Assembly: GCF_010645065.1 (NCBI RefSeq)
Contig: NZ_JAADZW010000018.1
Location: forward strand, 50,215 to 114,214
Length of the DNA stretch: 64,000 nt
Direction: 5' to 3'
Origin: Flavobacterium fluviatile
Lineage (GTDB): Bacteria; Bacteroidota; Bacteroidia; Flavobacteriales; Flavobacteriaceae
The notes beneath the pieces were generated by a model. That model was not told where the DNA came from, did no database searches, and saw only the letters and a list, made by a program, of their open reading frames with translations. The position numbers and the translations under genes were made by a program. Shown here piece after piece: positions 10,152-19,401 of the stretch (position 1 is its first letter; every line of letters begins with the position of its first letter).

Positions 10152-11027
10152 TTACAGTTTAATGATATAGTTTACACCATAATTGACTGGTCGGGTTTCA
10201 GTACCACCCGTTGCAGCTGTTGAGCCGGAGATGGTGTGGGTATGGTTCCCTGCTGCAGCAATTACATCAGTTTGTGTACCACCAATTCTTGTAAATTCAG
10301 CGTGGCTGCCCCCGCTACCCGAGTCATCCCCTTCTGTTCCGAAGTTCCAGTTATGTGTGTGGCTACCATTTGTGCTATTCACAAGATTCCCTGACCCGTG
10401 GCTGTGTGATTCCAAATCATCATTCTGAGTCCCTTTTAAAGCCGGACCTGCCTGAGAATTCACCGGACTGGTTCCTGTTCCCCTCAAAAACATACCCTGC
10501 AGGTTTGGAGCGGTATTTGAGCCCAACAAGGCAATTAAATCTGCAGCACCAGGAACAGATACTAAACTTTGTCCGTTACAGATTACCCATCCCTGAGGCG
10601 CTGTTGTACCAATAAAAGGCATTATTGATCCCGTAGGCACTCCATTGCTGGCAGAAATTGCATACGGAACATGACGTAATTTTTCATCTGAGATCAGTAC
10701 CTGACCGTTTTTTATTCTTAAATATGCTACATTGTTAGCAAATTTGCTGTTATTAGCAGCAGTCGGATCAATTACATAAGAGAAAATACCAAAAGTATCG
10801 GTCATTAAATTTTCATCTTTTTCATAAATTTTCTGCTCAATGCTTGAAGCATCCAGATAATATAAAGTAAAAGTTAGGTTGATATTTTTGCTTGCAATAG
10901 CTGTGTTATTAGCATCGCGGGCAATACCCTGTACTGCAATGCCGGCCTGGGTCGCTGAAACCTGAGCATAATTTGATGCTACAGCGCATAACATTAAAGA
11001 TAATAGAAAAAGTAATTTTGACTTCAT
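10152..11027 (-). CDS. Secreted phage-tail-collar-domain protein
   Basis: 291 residues with a signal peptide (MKSKLLFLLSLMLCAVASNYAQ). Residues about 30-130 form a beta-rich N-terminal domain seen in secreted Bacteroidota proteins (AGIAVQGIARDANNTAI). From about residue 133 the sequence GSIMPFIGTTAPQGWVICNGQ is the classic phage tail collar motif, followed by PNLQGMFLRGTG and a His/Gly-rich tail (SHSHGSGN, GSHTHNW, GNHTHT) ending NYGVNYIIKL. Collar domains form trimeric tips in phage fibres, but here the protein is exported and heads a surface-protein operon, so a fibre-like or adhesive appendage is more likely than a prophage. No other phage gene is nearby. It is the first gene of the minus-strand operon; its upstream region is AT-rich. 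Confidence 0.9.
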   Translation of the reverse strand: MKSKLLFLLSLMLCAVASNYAQVSATQAGIAVQGIARDANNTAIASKNINLTFTLYYLDASSIEQKIYEKDENLMTDTFGIFSYVIDPTAANNSKFANNVAYLRIKNGQVLISDEKLRHVPYAISASNGVPTGSIMPFIGTTAPQGWVICNGQSLVSVPGAADLIALLGSNTAPNLQGMFLRGTGTSPVNSQAGPALKGTQNDDLESHSHGSGNLVNSTNGSHTHNWNFGTEGDDSGSGGSHAEFTRIGGTQTDVIAAAGNHTHTISGSTAATGGTETRPVNYGVNYIIKL

Positions 11028-11721
11028 AGTTAAGGATTTGTTAGGTTTTGTTTATGTTAAATTATTAATCTTATTCTCAAATTTTTTGCAAATAAAATAT
11101 TTATTTTTCAATTGAAATAATCATTTCTATATAATAAACAGTTAAAAAAAATGATTATCAGGTCAACTCCTGAAAATAAAGGAAAGAGGCTTTTTAGGGT
11201 ATTTTTGTTTCTGTGGGAAATTATTTATTTTGATAAATTTTCATGATAAAAGTTATCAACTCCTAATAGCTTTGTGAATGGTTATATTCTTATTGCAGGT
11301 GGATGAAGCAGGAAGAGCCACACGAAAGGATTCGTAGCGGCAGCGGGGCAAAGTCAGAGACATCAACGCAGCTTTTCATAAGGAAAATTTCGGACAGCTG
11401 ATAATAAAAGCCATACAATTCCATCGCTTTTTGTGAATAGATTTATACGTTTACCTCGCCGGTAAATTTAGCAGGAAGCTGTACTACCTTATTTTAAAAA
11501 AAAGTGTTATATCTATTGCAAATTTTATCATTTTAAAATTCATACAGTTTCTATTTTGTTTTTTTGAAGTAATTATTTCGAATTTAACATTTAATATCGA
11601 TTAAAAATATCATTTTATCGATTAAGTACACATGTAAGCATATTTATATTAAAAATCAAAACAGGTATTGTGGCATAATAATTTTTGGTATTCTTTTGCA
11701 TTTTATTAACATCTGATTTAA
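11028..11721. other. Divergent intergenic region with upstream sequences of two surface operons
   Basis: A 694-base region without a gene. It separates the minus-strand collar/LamG operon from the plus-strand RHS locus and should hold both promoters. It contains one degenerate copy of a dispersed repeat (about 11345-11396). It also contains two direct copies of ATCGATTAA at 11596 and 11617, 21 bases apart, about 100 bases before the first plus-strand gene. No convincing RNA gene was seen. Confidence 0.6.
11345..11396 (-). repeat. Degenerate copy of the CAAAGTC-GAGACAT dispersed repeat
   Basis: The sequence GGCAAAGTCAGAGACATC followed by CGCAGCTTTTCAT and TTTCGGA matches, with changes, the repeat family best preserved at 49938-50041, 50321-50347 and 62527-62583. 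Its core palindrome is eroded here. Confidence 0.55.
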
Positions 11722-12171
11722 ATGAGAAAGATTTTAACCTTTTTAATGTTTGTAACGTTCTTTTTATCTGCCGCACAAGATAAACTAACGTTTTCATATG
11801 ATCCGCTGACCGGAAATCAAATCGTCAGAGCACTTTGCTTAAACTGTCAAACCCAAAAACCTGCCAAAGATGCTGCAAATGAAGCCATCACCAACGAAGA
11901 TTTACTTCAATTTTCGTCTGAAGATGTGATTTCTTATTATCCTAACCCGGTAAAAGAAGAGTTGTACCTCAAGTGGGAACTTACTAATGACAATTCTGTC
12001 AGCTCGATACAGATAACAGGGATAACCGGTCAGGTATTAGCCACATACCGCAATACCGCTACTGTCGATTCTTTTAATATTCCTTTTCAAAGTTACTCAG
12101 GCGGGGTTTATATTGTTTCACTGACGTACCGAAACGGAGCGCCTAAAACAATAAAAATTATAAAAAAATAA
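11722..12171 (+). CDS. Minimal T9SS sorting-domain protein next to the RHS gene
   Basis: 149 residues: a signal peptide (MRKILTFLMFVTFFLSAAQ), a linker of about 50 residues with a CLNC pair (Cys36/Cys39), then a complete type A T9SS sorting domain (about residues 70-149: ISYYPNPVKEELYLKW ... SGGVYIVSLTYRNG ... IKIIKK). There is almost no passenger. It ends only 4 bases before the start inferred for the giant RHS gene, which has a signal peptide but no sorting domain of its own. A plausible reading is that this small protein supplies the T9SS signal or surface anchor in trans for the RHS product; this is inference. It could instead be an unrelated small surface protein. Confidence 0.85.
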   Translation: MRKILTFLMFVTFFLSAAQDKLTFSYDPLTGNQIVRALCLNCQTQKPAKDAANEAITNEDLLQFSSEDVISYYPNPVKEELYLKWELTNDNSVSSIQITGITGQVLATYRNTATVDSFNIPFQSYSGGVYIVSLTYRNGAPKTIKIIKK

Positions 12172-12175
12172 CAGC

Positions 12176-15100
12176 ATAAAGCAATTTTACTTTTCGATAT
12201 TATTTCTAAGTTTTTCACTTTTTATTTCTGCCCAGACCAACCCAACAGGTACATCTGCCGAAACCGGTGTTACAACGGGAGATCTGGCTGTTACCTTATC
12301 TGGTGGTGCATCTTATACTATACCTATTGCAGTACCTCCGGGAATTAACGGAGTTGTACCACAAATTACTCTGTCTTACAATAGCCAGAGCGGTCCCGGG
12401 CTTGCAGGTTATGGATGGAATGTTTCCGGAGTTTCTAAGATTACCCGTATTCCTAAAACTAAATTTCATGATGAAAAAATAAAGTCAGTAGATCTTTTAG
12501 ATGACCGTTTTGCTTTAGATGGTGAACGATTGGTTGTAAAAAAAGGAACTGGTGGAATTTATGGGGCAAATGGTACGCAATATGAAACTGAAAACTTCTC
12601 TAATGTCAAAATAACTTCATATACAAATCCAAGCTATCCCTATTCGGGACCAGTTTATTTTTTGGTAGAATATCCAGACGGATCAAAAGCTTATTATGGA
12701 TATCAAAATGGCGAAGGTACATCTTTGGAATGGGGAATTACTTATTGGGAAAATGCACAAGGTGTTAATATTAAATATGAGTACACTCAGTCTGGCTTTA
12801 ACGGTTGGAAAAACATAACCTCAATTAAGTACGGTACACGTGGATCTTCAACACCTATTAATGAAATTAAATTTACTTATGAACCAAGATCCCGTAAAGA
12901 AAGTTCCTATATAGGAGGAGCCAAATACGATCAGGAGTACCGATTAAAGGAAATTCAATCCATAAGTAACAATATAGGATTTCGAAATTATTTGCTTGAA
13001 TACACTCAAACTACACAAAATTATGACCAATTAAGTAAGGTTACAGAAAAAAATGGTAATAAATCAAAAAGTTATAATCCAACTGTTTTTCAATACAATA
13101 CTACTGAAAGTACTCTCAATTATATTCCTAATCCAAATACTATAGACGTTAACAATGTTTCTTCGATAAATGCTTCTACAGTATCGGGTGATTTTGACGG
13201 CGACGGTGCTATGGATTTTATTTTATATCCTACTACAGGATCTGATGCTAAAAAAAAATACTGGCTTTTTACCGGTATTAGCCCTAATACTGGTGCCCAA
13301 ACCTATCCAAACTTTGGACAGCAAATACCAGAGGAATACGGTTTTGATGAAATTTTTCCGGTTTCTTTTTTAACGCAAAATAACAAATACTGGTACAGTA
13401 AGGGCTGGACGGTTGTAAAGAAACTGGTAATGGCAACAACTTTTGATACCTATGCCACTGACGGTTCCACACTTATTTATCCACAAGGTTCTAAGTCATA
13501 TGTTTTTCCTACATTTTCACATCCATTTACTGATTGCAACGGTACCAGTACAATGACAGAAGATATTCCTAAACTTTATATGAACGGTGATTTTAATGGA
13601 GATGGAATAACTGATGTTGTCATCATAGAAAAGACGTTTACTTATTATACAAGAAATTGTATTGTTGGTCCCAAAACAACAGGTACGTATAATGGCGGTA
13701 AATCGTATTTTGTCAATTTAGACAGAAGACTCGTTTCAAATTATGCAAATGAATCAGGCACACTACCCATTACTGCACAAAGTCAATGCTATGTAGCGGA
13801 TTATAATGGGGATGGAAAATCGGATATTTTCGTATTTGATACCGGAGTCTTGAAAGTTTATACCCTAAATGAAAATAATACTCTGGTTAAAATATCCGAA
13901 ACCATTAATTCAGCTATCAGACTGGACGTAAAAATTGTAATAGGAGATTTTAATGGAGACGGAAAATCTGATTTTATCATACCAAGCCCCGGTACTGCTA
14001 ACTTGTGGTACAGGTTTCCATCAAAAGGGAATGGATATACTATAGAAAACTTACCTAATTATGCACCCTTTACCGCTAATGATTCACGTAACAGTTATAA
14101 TTATTTTGCAACTGATTATGATAATGATGGAAAAAGTGATTTAACAATAGTAAAAAACACAAGAAAAACTTTTCCCCTTGCCGGAACTATTCAGGTCAGC
14201 ACCTATACGGAAACGGCACCTAATACCTACATTACTAAAACTGCAATTAGTTCTGAACAATTTAATATTGACATCTATGCATTACCTGTATATTTACCAT
14301 CCAATGACCAACATCTTCCACGTTTTGAAATTGCATTTATCAACAAAAATAAATTACATTTTTTCAGTTCCCCAAAAGATACTTCCAAAGAATTGCTAAC
14401 CCGAATTACAGCCGGAAATGGCGTACAGGAGTTTATCACGTATCAGCCCTTAGACGAGATGTATGAAAATGATTATTATTCCATCTATAAGTCAAGTCTT
14501 GGAACAGAAACCTATCCATACAGCGACATCGTGTCGTCTCCCAATTTTCAGATTGTTACACAGTTAGAAAAAAAGAGCGGCAGTGTTTCCAAAAAGAAAT
14601 TATATGGCTATTATGGAGCAGTAAGCCATTTAGAAGGCCTTGGTTTTATGGGATTCAAATCTATGATGGAAACCAACTGGCATGACAGCAGCAACATCAT
14701 CATGAGTTCTGTAACCAACAGAGACTTAAAATTAAGAGGCGCAGTAACCGATAGTTATGTGCTGCCTTACCTGACATATCCTTATGCTGGTTTTTCACCT
14801 TCAAACTTTACTTCTAAAACTACTTTGTCTTACACACCGTCAACCGCAGAGGTCGCTTTGCAGGAAAATAAAGTCTTTAAACTACAAAACACAGACAGCG
14901 TACAATATAATGGTTTAGATAATACTAGTGTTACTACCACCAATACTTTTGATACTGAAAATAATATCAAAAGCATCGAGACTGTGACTCAGGGATCTGG
15001 TGACACGCACACTGCCCTTACCACAATAGATTATCAGGATCCTATTATAAGTCCGATTTACATCTTAGGAAGACCTTCTCAAAAAACCCAAAGTGTGAGC

Positions 15101-18100
15101 CTTAGCGGTGCCCCTACTATGAGCAGTAAGGAAGTTTATACCTACAATTCCAATCAGTTACTTTCGGACATTGATAAGAGCGGAACAGGAACAGCTACCA
15201 TAAAGGAACATAATGATTATGATTCATTTGGAAATATTACCAAAAAGACCATTACAGCACCACTTCCTTTACAGCCAAGGAGTACGATGTATGAATATGA
15301 TCCATCCGGGCGCTTTGTAACCAAAATAACGGACAATGATTTATTGTTTTCTACTTTTGAATATGACATCAATGGGTTACTAGAAAAAGAGACGGATACC
15401 AACGGATTTTCCACCTCTTACACCTATGACTCCTGGTCTAAGCCTTTAACCGCAAAAGACGATCAGTTAAATTTGACAACCACGACAACTTATACGCAAT
15501 TATTTCATCCTCAAATCAGATCACAAACTACAATTACAACAAATGCACCTGATGGCAGTGCTTCTGTGCAAATATTGGATGATTTGGGACGTAAAATAAA
15601 ATCGGGAGTAAAAGACATCAATGGTGCTTTTTCATACGTATCCTATTTATATGACATTTATGACCGTGTTTACAAAACAAGTGAGCCTTATTTTGGATCG
15701 GCTCCTACACAATGGAACGAAACCAAGTTTGATATCTACGGCAGACCAACAGAAACAAAACAGTTTAATGGCAGAACAACAACAGTCAGTTATCCACTAG
15801 GCCTTGTCTCTACTATTACTGATGGCTTAAAAACCAAAACCATTACTAAAAATGCCGTTGGGAATGTAGTTTCTACTAACGAAACACTGGGCGGGACAAT
15901 TAATTATTCCTACTTTGCCAACGGGAATTTAAAACAAACCCGTTACAACGATATAAGTATCGATATGGAGCAAAATGGCTGGGGTCAAAAAACTGCCCTT
16001 ATTGATCCTTCTGCCGGTACTTTTAGATATAAACACAATGACTTTGGAGAACTAGAAGAAGAAACTTCACAAAATGGCAATGTAAAAACCACTATTGTCC
16101 GTGATGGAAGCGGAAGAATTACTAAAAAAACAACGACAGGACCGGGTACCAACAGCGAAACTACTTATACATATGATGGTGCAAAATTACCGTTGACCAT
16201 AAGTTACAAAGATTTAAATGAACCATCCGGAGCAAATGATATTTCAACTTCTATCATTTACGATCCTACATTTAAACGTCCAACTTCTATTACAGAACAA
16301 AAAACCGGAGCTTACAAATTTATCAAATCTTTTGATTATGACGCTTTGGGAAGGGTTATTACAGAAACCAAAACTGCCGAGGCCGGCGGGAAAAGCAGTA
16401 CTGTCGTAACTAAAAATGTATATAAAAACGGTGCTTTGCATCAGATTCTTGATGTAAACAACAAAGTATTATGGCAGGTCAATACCGTTAGTGCTAAGGG
16501 GCAGCTACTCGAGAGCATCACAGGAAATGGCATCAAAATGACCAATACCTATGATACAGACGGTTATTTATCTAAAATACAACATGATAAAACTACACAG
16601 CCAACAGACAATATCATCACGCTTACCACTAAATTTGATAAAAATACAGACAATCTGGACCAACGTATTAATAGTGCTTTTGGTAATTATACAGAGGATT
16701 TTGACTATGATGAGCTTGGAAGATTAAAAGAATTCACTAATAAATACAGTGTTCAGGAAACCCAAACTTATGACGCTTCGGGAAAAATAACGAGCAATAA
16801 TCTGGGCACTTACGATTATGATCCGAACAAAAAATACCAGAATACAGCCATCACTTTAAACCCTGAAGCTACCGGTTATTATGCCAACAGAGAAGGAATT
16901 TATAATGACAGTATGGAAAGCCGAACCGGATGGGGAACTGAAAAACATCCAAATAACAACTTTTTTAGTTATGACGATACCAAAGTGCCGCATGGCAAAG
17001 GAAAAAACACTTTAAAGTTATCCAACACGACTACTACCGAACAGTATGTTTTTTCAGACAAATGGATTGCAATTGATAATGCAGTCCCAACAGCGTATAC
17101 TTATTCGGCATGGGTGTATAGTGACGGTCCCGAGACACAGCTGTTTTTGTTTATGGAGGACGGGCTCAACGGTATTACACATGATAACGTAGTCAGCAAT
17201 GTTACTGGTGCATGGACCCAAATAACCAAAACTTTTCTGGTACCCGCCTCTGTAAAAAGAATACGATTGCGTTTGGACAATAATGCACAAGGCAACATCT
17301 GGTTTGATGACGTGCAAATCCGTAAAACCAGCAATGCCCCTACAACTGAACGCAAATTGAATATTACTTATAACGCCTTTAAAAGCCCAATACAAATTGA
17401 GGAAACCGGTGTCGAGAAAATCAGTTTTACTTACAATACCGATGAACAACGCAGTACGATGTATTATGGCAGTTTAGAAGACAAAGAATTAAGACCTTTA
17501 CGCAAACATTATGCTGCTGATGGCAGTATGGAGATCAAACAAAATATAACTACCGGTGCCATAGAATTTGTAACTTATATTGCCGGTGACGGATACAGCG
17601 CTCCTATTGCCGTAAAGAGCGATGGTATAAACCCTGCAAATTATTTATATTTACACCGCGATTATCAGGGCACCATTTTGGCCATAACCAATGATGCCGG
17701 TGCGGTTGTCGAAAAAAGATTATTTGATGCCTGGGGCGACCTTATAAAAGTACAGGACGGAGCGGGTAATACCCTTAACGGATTAACTGTTCTGGATAGA
17801 GGTTATACAGGTCATGAGCATCTGCAAAGTGTTGGGCTTATCAATATGAATGCCAGACTGTATGATCCTTTATTACACCGGTTTTTACAGGTTGATAATT
17901 ATATACAGGATCCTACTAATACGCAGAATTATAATCAGTATGGGTATGTATTAAATAATCCGTTGTTGTACAGTGATCCTAGTGGAAATTTTTCAAATTG
18001 TGATATTTGTCCAAATAATAATATTAAAAGCAATGAGACTAATCAGAATAATGGACCAAGTGATACCCAACAAGGTATTATGGGAGGTATTTTTTCTACG

Positions 18101-18820
18101 CTCGTAAATAATTGGGATAGTTGGGGAATCAAAGACTGGGCGAATAAAAATATAAGCTTTAGAAAATGGGGAGTCAGTGACTGGACCAAGAAAAATTTAA
18201 ATTTAAATAACTGGGGAAAAAGTATTTCTAAATGGTTTGGTGGCGGAGACGGACCACCTCCTAATTTGAGCAGTTATGTGAATTTGAATAATAATAATAA
18301 TTTTGATTTTAAAGCAGCAAATAATATAGGTAGTAATGAACCCTTAATAACGCAATATAGTCAAAATCCGAAACCTGTTTTCGAATATGATACAACTGGA
18401 GGTGTCTTAACAACAATTGGTACTACATTGTCATGGGCTGAAAATAAAATGTTTAATAATCAAACTTGGTACAGCATTAAACAAATGAAAACATACAGCC
18501 AAAATTTTAATGGAAATGGTTATACAGGAGGAAAAATAGCATCAGGTTTAAGGATTGCTAATAGATTTAAGTGGGCAGGAAGAGCTTTAGGCGCATACAG
18601 TGGCTTGTCTATTTACAATGATTATCAAGATAATAAAATTAATGGTTTTACTTTTGCTACAGAACAAAGCTCAAATATTTATAGTACTTTCGGTGGACTT
18701 TATGGAGCTGCTTGGGGAGTTGGATGGGAAGGAGGAAGGTTTATAAGCAAAATGAATTTTTACCAAGATTGGAAACAAAGGATATGGTTACCATACAGGA
18801 AAGAAAAATTCGGATATTAA
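12176..18820 (+). CDS. Giant secreted SpvB/FG-GAP/RHS polymorphic toxin, probable ATA start
   Basis: About 2214 residues if translation starts at the ATA at 12176. The frame is open from 12164, and reading from that ATA gives an ideal signal peptide (xKQFYFSILFLSFSLFISAQ) followed by an intact SpvB N-terminal domain (PPGINGVVPQITLSYNSQSG, GLAGYGWNVSGVSKITRIP). No ATG, GTG or TTG exists in frame before a TTG at 12530, which would delete both. FG-GAP/VCBS calcium loops lie at about residues 338, 472, 541, 591 and 646 (DFDGDGAMD, DFNGDGITD, DYNGDGKSD, DFNGDGKSD, DYDNDGKSD). RHS/YD repeats cover about 990-1525. A jelly-roll, carbohydrate-binding-like insert lies at about 1570-1720 (TYSAWVYSDG ... 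IWFDDVQI). The RHS core end is at about 1892-1938 (ARLYDPLLHRFLQVDNYIQD, NPLLYSDPSGN). The remaining about 276 residues are a variable C-terminus with Trp-rich repeats (WGIKDW, WGVSDW, LNNWGK), presumably the effector. Target unknown. Confidence 0.9.
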   Translation: MKQFYFSILFLSFSLFISAQTNPTGTSAETGVTTGDLAVTLSGGASYTIPIAVPPGINGVVPQITLSYNSQSGPGLAGYGWNVSGVSKITRIPKTKFHDEKIKSVDLLDDRFALDGERLVVKKGTGGIYGANGTQYETENFSNVKITSYTNPSYPYSGPVYFLVEYPDGSKAYYGYQNGEGTSLEWGITYWENAQGVNIKYEYTQSGFNGWKNITSIKYGTRGSSTPINEIKFTYEPRSRKESSYIGGAKYDQEYRLKEIQSISNNIGFRNYLLEYTQTTQNYDQLSKVTEKNGNKSKSYNPTVFQYNTTESTLNYIPNPNTIDVNNVSSINASTVSGDFDGDGAMDFILYPTTGSDAKKKYWLFTGISPNTGAQTYPNFGQQIPEEYGFDEIFPVSFLTQNNKYWYSKGWTVVKKLVMATTFDTYATDGSTLIYPQGSKSYVFPTFSHPFTDCNGTSTMTEDIPKLYMNGDFNGDGITDVVIIEKTFTYYTRNCIVGPKTTGTYNGGKSYFVNLDRRLVSNYANESGTLPITAQSQCYVADYNGDGKSDIFVFDTGVLKVYTLNENNTLVKISETINSAIRLDVKIVIGDFNGDGKSDFIIPSPGTANLWYRFPSKGNGYTIENLPNYAPFTANDSRNSYNYFATDYDNDGKSDLTIVKNTRKTFPLAGTIQVSTYTETAPNTYITKTAISSEQFNIDIYALPVYLPSNDQHLPRFEIAFINKNKLHFFSSPKDTSKELLTRITAGNGVQEFITYQPLDEMYENDYYSIYKSSLGTETYPYSDIVSSPNFQIVTQLEKKSGSVSKKKLYGYYGAVSHLEGLGFMGFKSMMETNWHDSSNIIMSSVTNRDLKLRGAVTDSYVLPYLTYPYAGFSPSNFTSKTTLSYTPSTAEVALQENKVFKLQNTDSVQYNGLDNTSVTTTNTFDTENNIKSIETVTQGSGDTHTALTTIDYQDPIISPIYILGRPSQKTQSVSLSGAPTMSSKEVYTYNSNQLLSDIDKSGTGTATIKEHNDYDSFGNITKKTITAPLPLQPRSTMYEYDPSGRFVTKITDNDLLFSTFEYDINGLLEKETDTNGFSTSYTYDSWSKPLTAKDDQLNLTTTTTYTQLFHPQIRSQTTITTNAPDGSASVQILDDLGRKIKSGVKDINGAFSYVSYLYDIYDRVYKTSEPYFGSAPTQWNETKFDIYGRPTETKQFNGRTTTVSYPLGLVSTITDGLKTKTITKNAVGNVVSTNETLGGTINYSYFANGNLKQTRYNDISIDMEQNGWGQKTALIDPSAGTFRYKHNDFGELEEETSQNGNVKTTIVRDGSGRITKKTTTGPGTNSETTYTYDGAKLPLTISYKDLNEPSGANDISTSIIYDPTFKRPTSITEQKTGAYKFIKSFDYDALGRVITETKTAEAGGKSSTVVTKNVYKNGALHQILDVNNKVLWQVNTVSAKGQLLESITGNGIKMTNTYDTDGYLSKIQHDKTTQPTDNIITLTTKFDKNTDNLDQRINSAFGNYTEDFDYDELGRLKEFTNKYSVQETQTYDASGKITSNNLGTYDYDPNKKYQNTAITLNPEATGYYANREGIYNDSMESRTGWGTEKHPNNNFFSYDDTKVPHGKGKNTLKLSNTTTTEQYVFSDKWIAIDNAVPTAYTYSAWVYSDGPETQLFLFMEDGLNGITHDNVVSNVTGAWTQITKTFLVPASVKRIRLRLDNNAQGNIWFDDVQIRKTSNAPTTERKLNITYNAFKSPIQIEETGVEKISFTYNTDEQRSTMYYGSLEDKELRPLRKHYAADGSMEIKQNITTGAIEFVTYIAGDGYSAPIAVKSDGINPANYLYLHRDYQGTILAITNDAGAVVEKRLFDAWGDLIKVQDGAGNTLNGLTVLDRGYTGHEHLQSVGLINMNARLYDPLLHRFLQVDNYIQDPTNTQNYNQYGYVLNNPLLYSDPSGNFSNCDICPNNNIKSNETNQNNGPSDTQQGIMGGIFSTLVNNWDSWGIKDWANKNISFRKWGVSDWTKKNLNLNNWGKSISKWFGGGDGPPPNLSSYVNLNNNNNFDFKAANNIGSNEPLITQYSQNPKPVFEYDTTGGVLTTIGTTLSWAENKMFNNQTWYSIKQMKTYSQNFNGNGYTGGKIASGLRIANRFKWAGRALGAYSGLSIYNDYQDNKINGFTFATEQSSNIYSTFGGLYGAAWGVGWEGGRFISKMNFYQDWKQRIWLPYRKEKFGY

Positions 18821-18834
18821 TATCAAATATTTAT

Positions 18835-19209
18835 ATGAAAGTTATATATTATTACAGTTTTTTATTTTACACAAAATTTGTGAAGGACGATACTCCTCAT
18901 TCAACAACTATTTGGGCAATAGGCATTGCTGAAGGTTTTTTTGCAAGTGCAATTTTTAATTTATTAATAATTCATTTTTTTTGTTATAATACGGGAAAAT
19001 GGCCCATGATTGGAATTACTTTGATTTTTCTACTAATGAACTATATTTATTTTTCTAAATCAAACAGATCGAAAATTATAAAAGAAAAACCCGTTTTTTT
19101 TGGCAGTCATAAAATCTCAATCCTACTAACAGCTGTTTTTTATATAATTTTATTATCTTCCTTATTTTTGGGACCAATTTATGGAAAGTATCTTTTAAAC
19201 AATTGTTGA
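18835..19209 (+). CDS. Small integral membrane protein, candidate immunity to the RHS toxin
   Basis: 124 residues from the ATG at 18835. The frame stays open upstream into the RHS gene, but MKVIYYYSFLFYTKF is the natural start and lies 14 bases after the RHS stop. About three to four hydrophobic segments are visible (IWAIGIAEGFFASAIFNLLI, WPMIGITLIFLLMNYIYF, ISILLTAVFYIILLSSLFLG). I do not recognise the family. Its position directly after a polymorphic toxin and its membrane nature make it a candidate immunity protein, which would suggest a membrane-acting effector. Both points are inferred from gene order only. Confidence 0.75.
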   Translation: MKVIYYYSFLFYTKFVKDDTPHSTTIWAIGIAEGFFASAIFNLLIIHFFCYNTGKWPMIGITLIFLLMNYIYFSKSNRSKIIKEKPVFFGSHKISILLTAVFYIILLSSLFLGPIYGKYLLNNC

Positions 19210-19287
19210 AAGTAACTGCTTATGTTGGTTTATTTTACATATTCTTACTATCGAAGTTACAATACTAAAATATTTCGGGACTAAATT

Positions 19288-19326
19288 CCCCCCGCTGGCG
19301 CGAGCATCATGCTCGTGAACGCAAAG
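19288..19326 (+). repeat. REP palindrome, left flank of the RAYT gene
   Basis: CCCCCCGCTGGCGCGAGCATC then ATGCTCGTGAACGCAAAG. CGAGCAT / ATGCTCG forms a hairpin next to a conserved CCCCCCGCTGGCG head. The inverted partner lies at 19957-19997 and a third copy at 60380-60407. Confidence 0.8.
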
Positions 19327-19401
19327 TATATCTTTTACAGTAACTCAAAACTACCCAACTCTTAAAAGAGAAGTATTTCTTACATTAGCTCAAAAAAATA
19401 A

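Noticed and set aside
10152..11027. Prophage, from the tail-collar motif
   Set aside because: The protein has a signal peptide, sits in a surface-protein operon, and no other phage gene is present.
12267..12482. 71-residue open frame at the RHS 5' end
   Set aside because: It is an out-of-frame reading of the SpvB N-terminal coding sequence.
18712..18834. Longer start for the candidate immunity gene, overlapping the RHS end
   Set aside because: The extra 41 residues read the RHS coding sequence in another frame; the Met at 18835 after the RHS stop is the better start.
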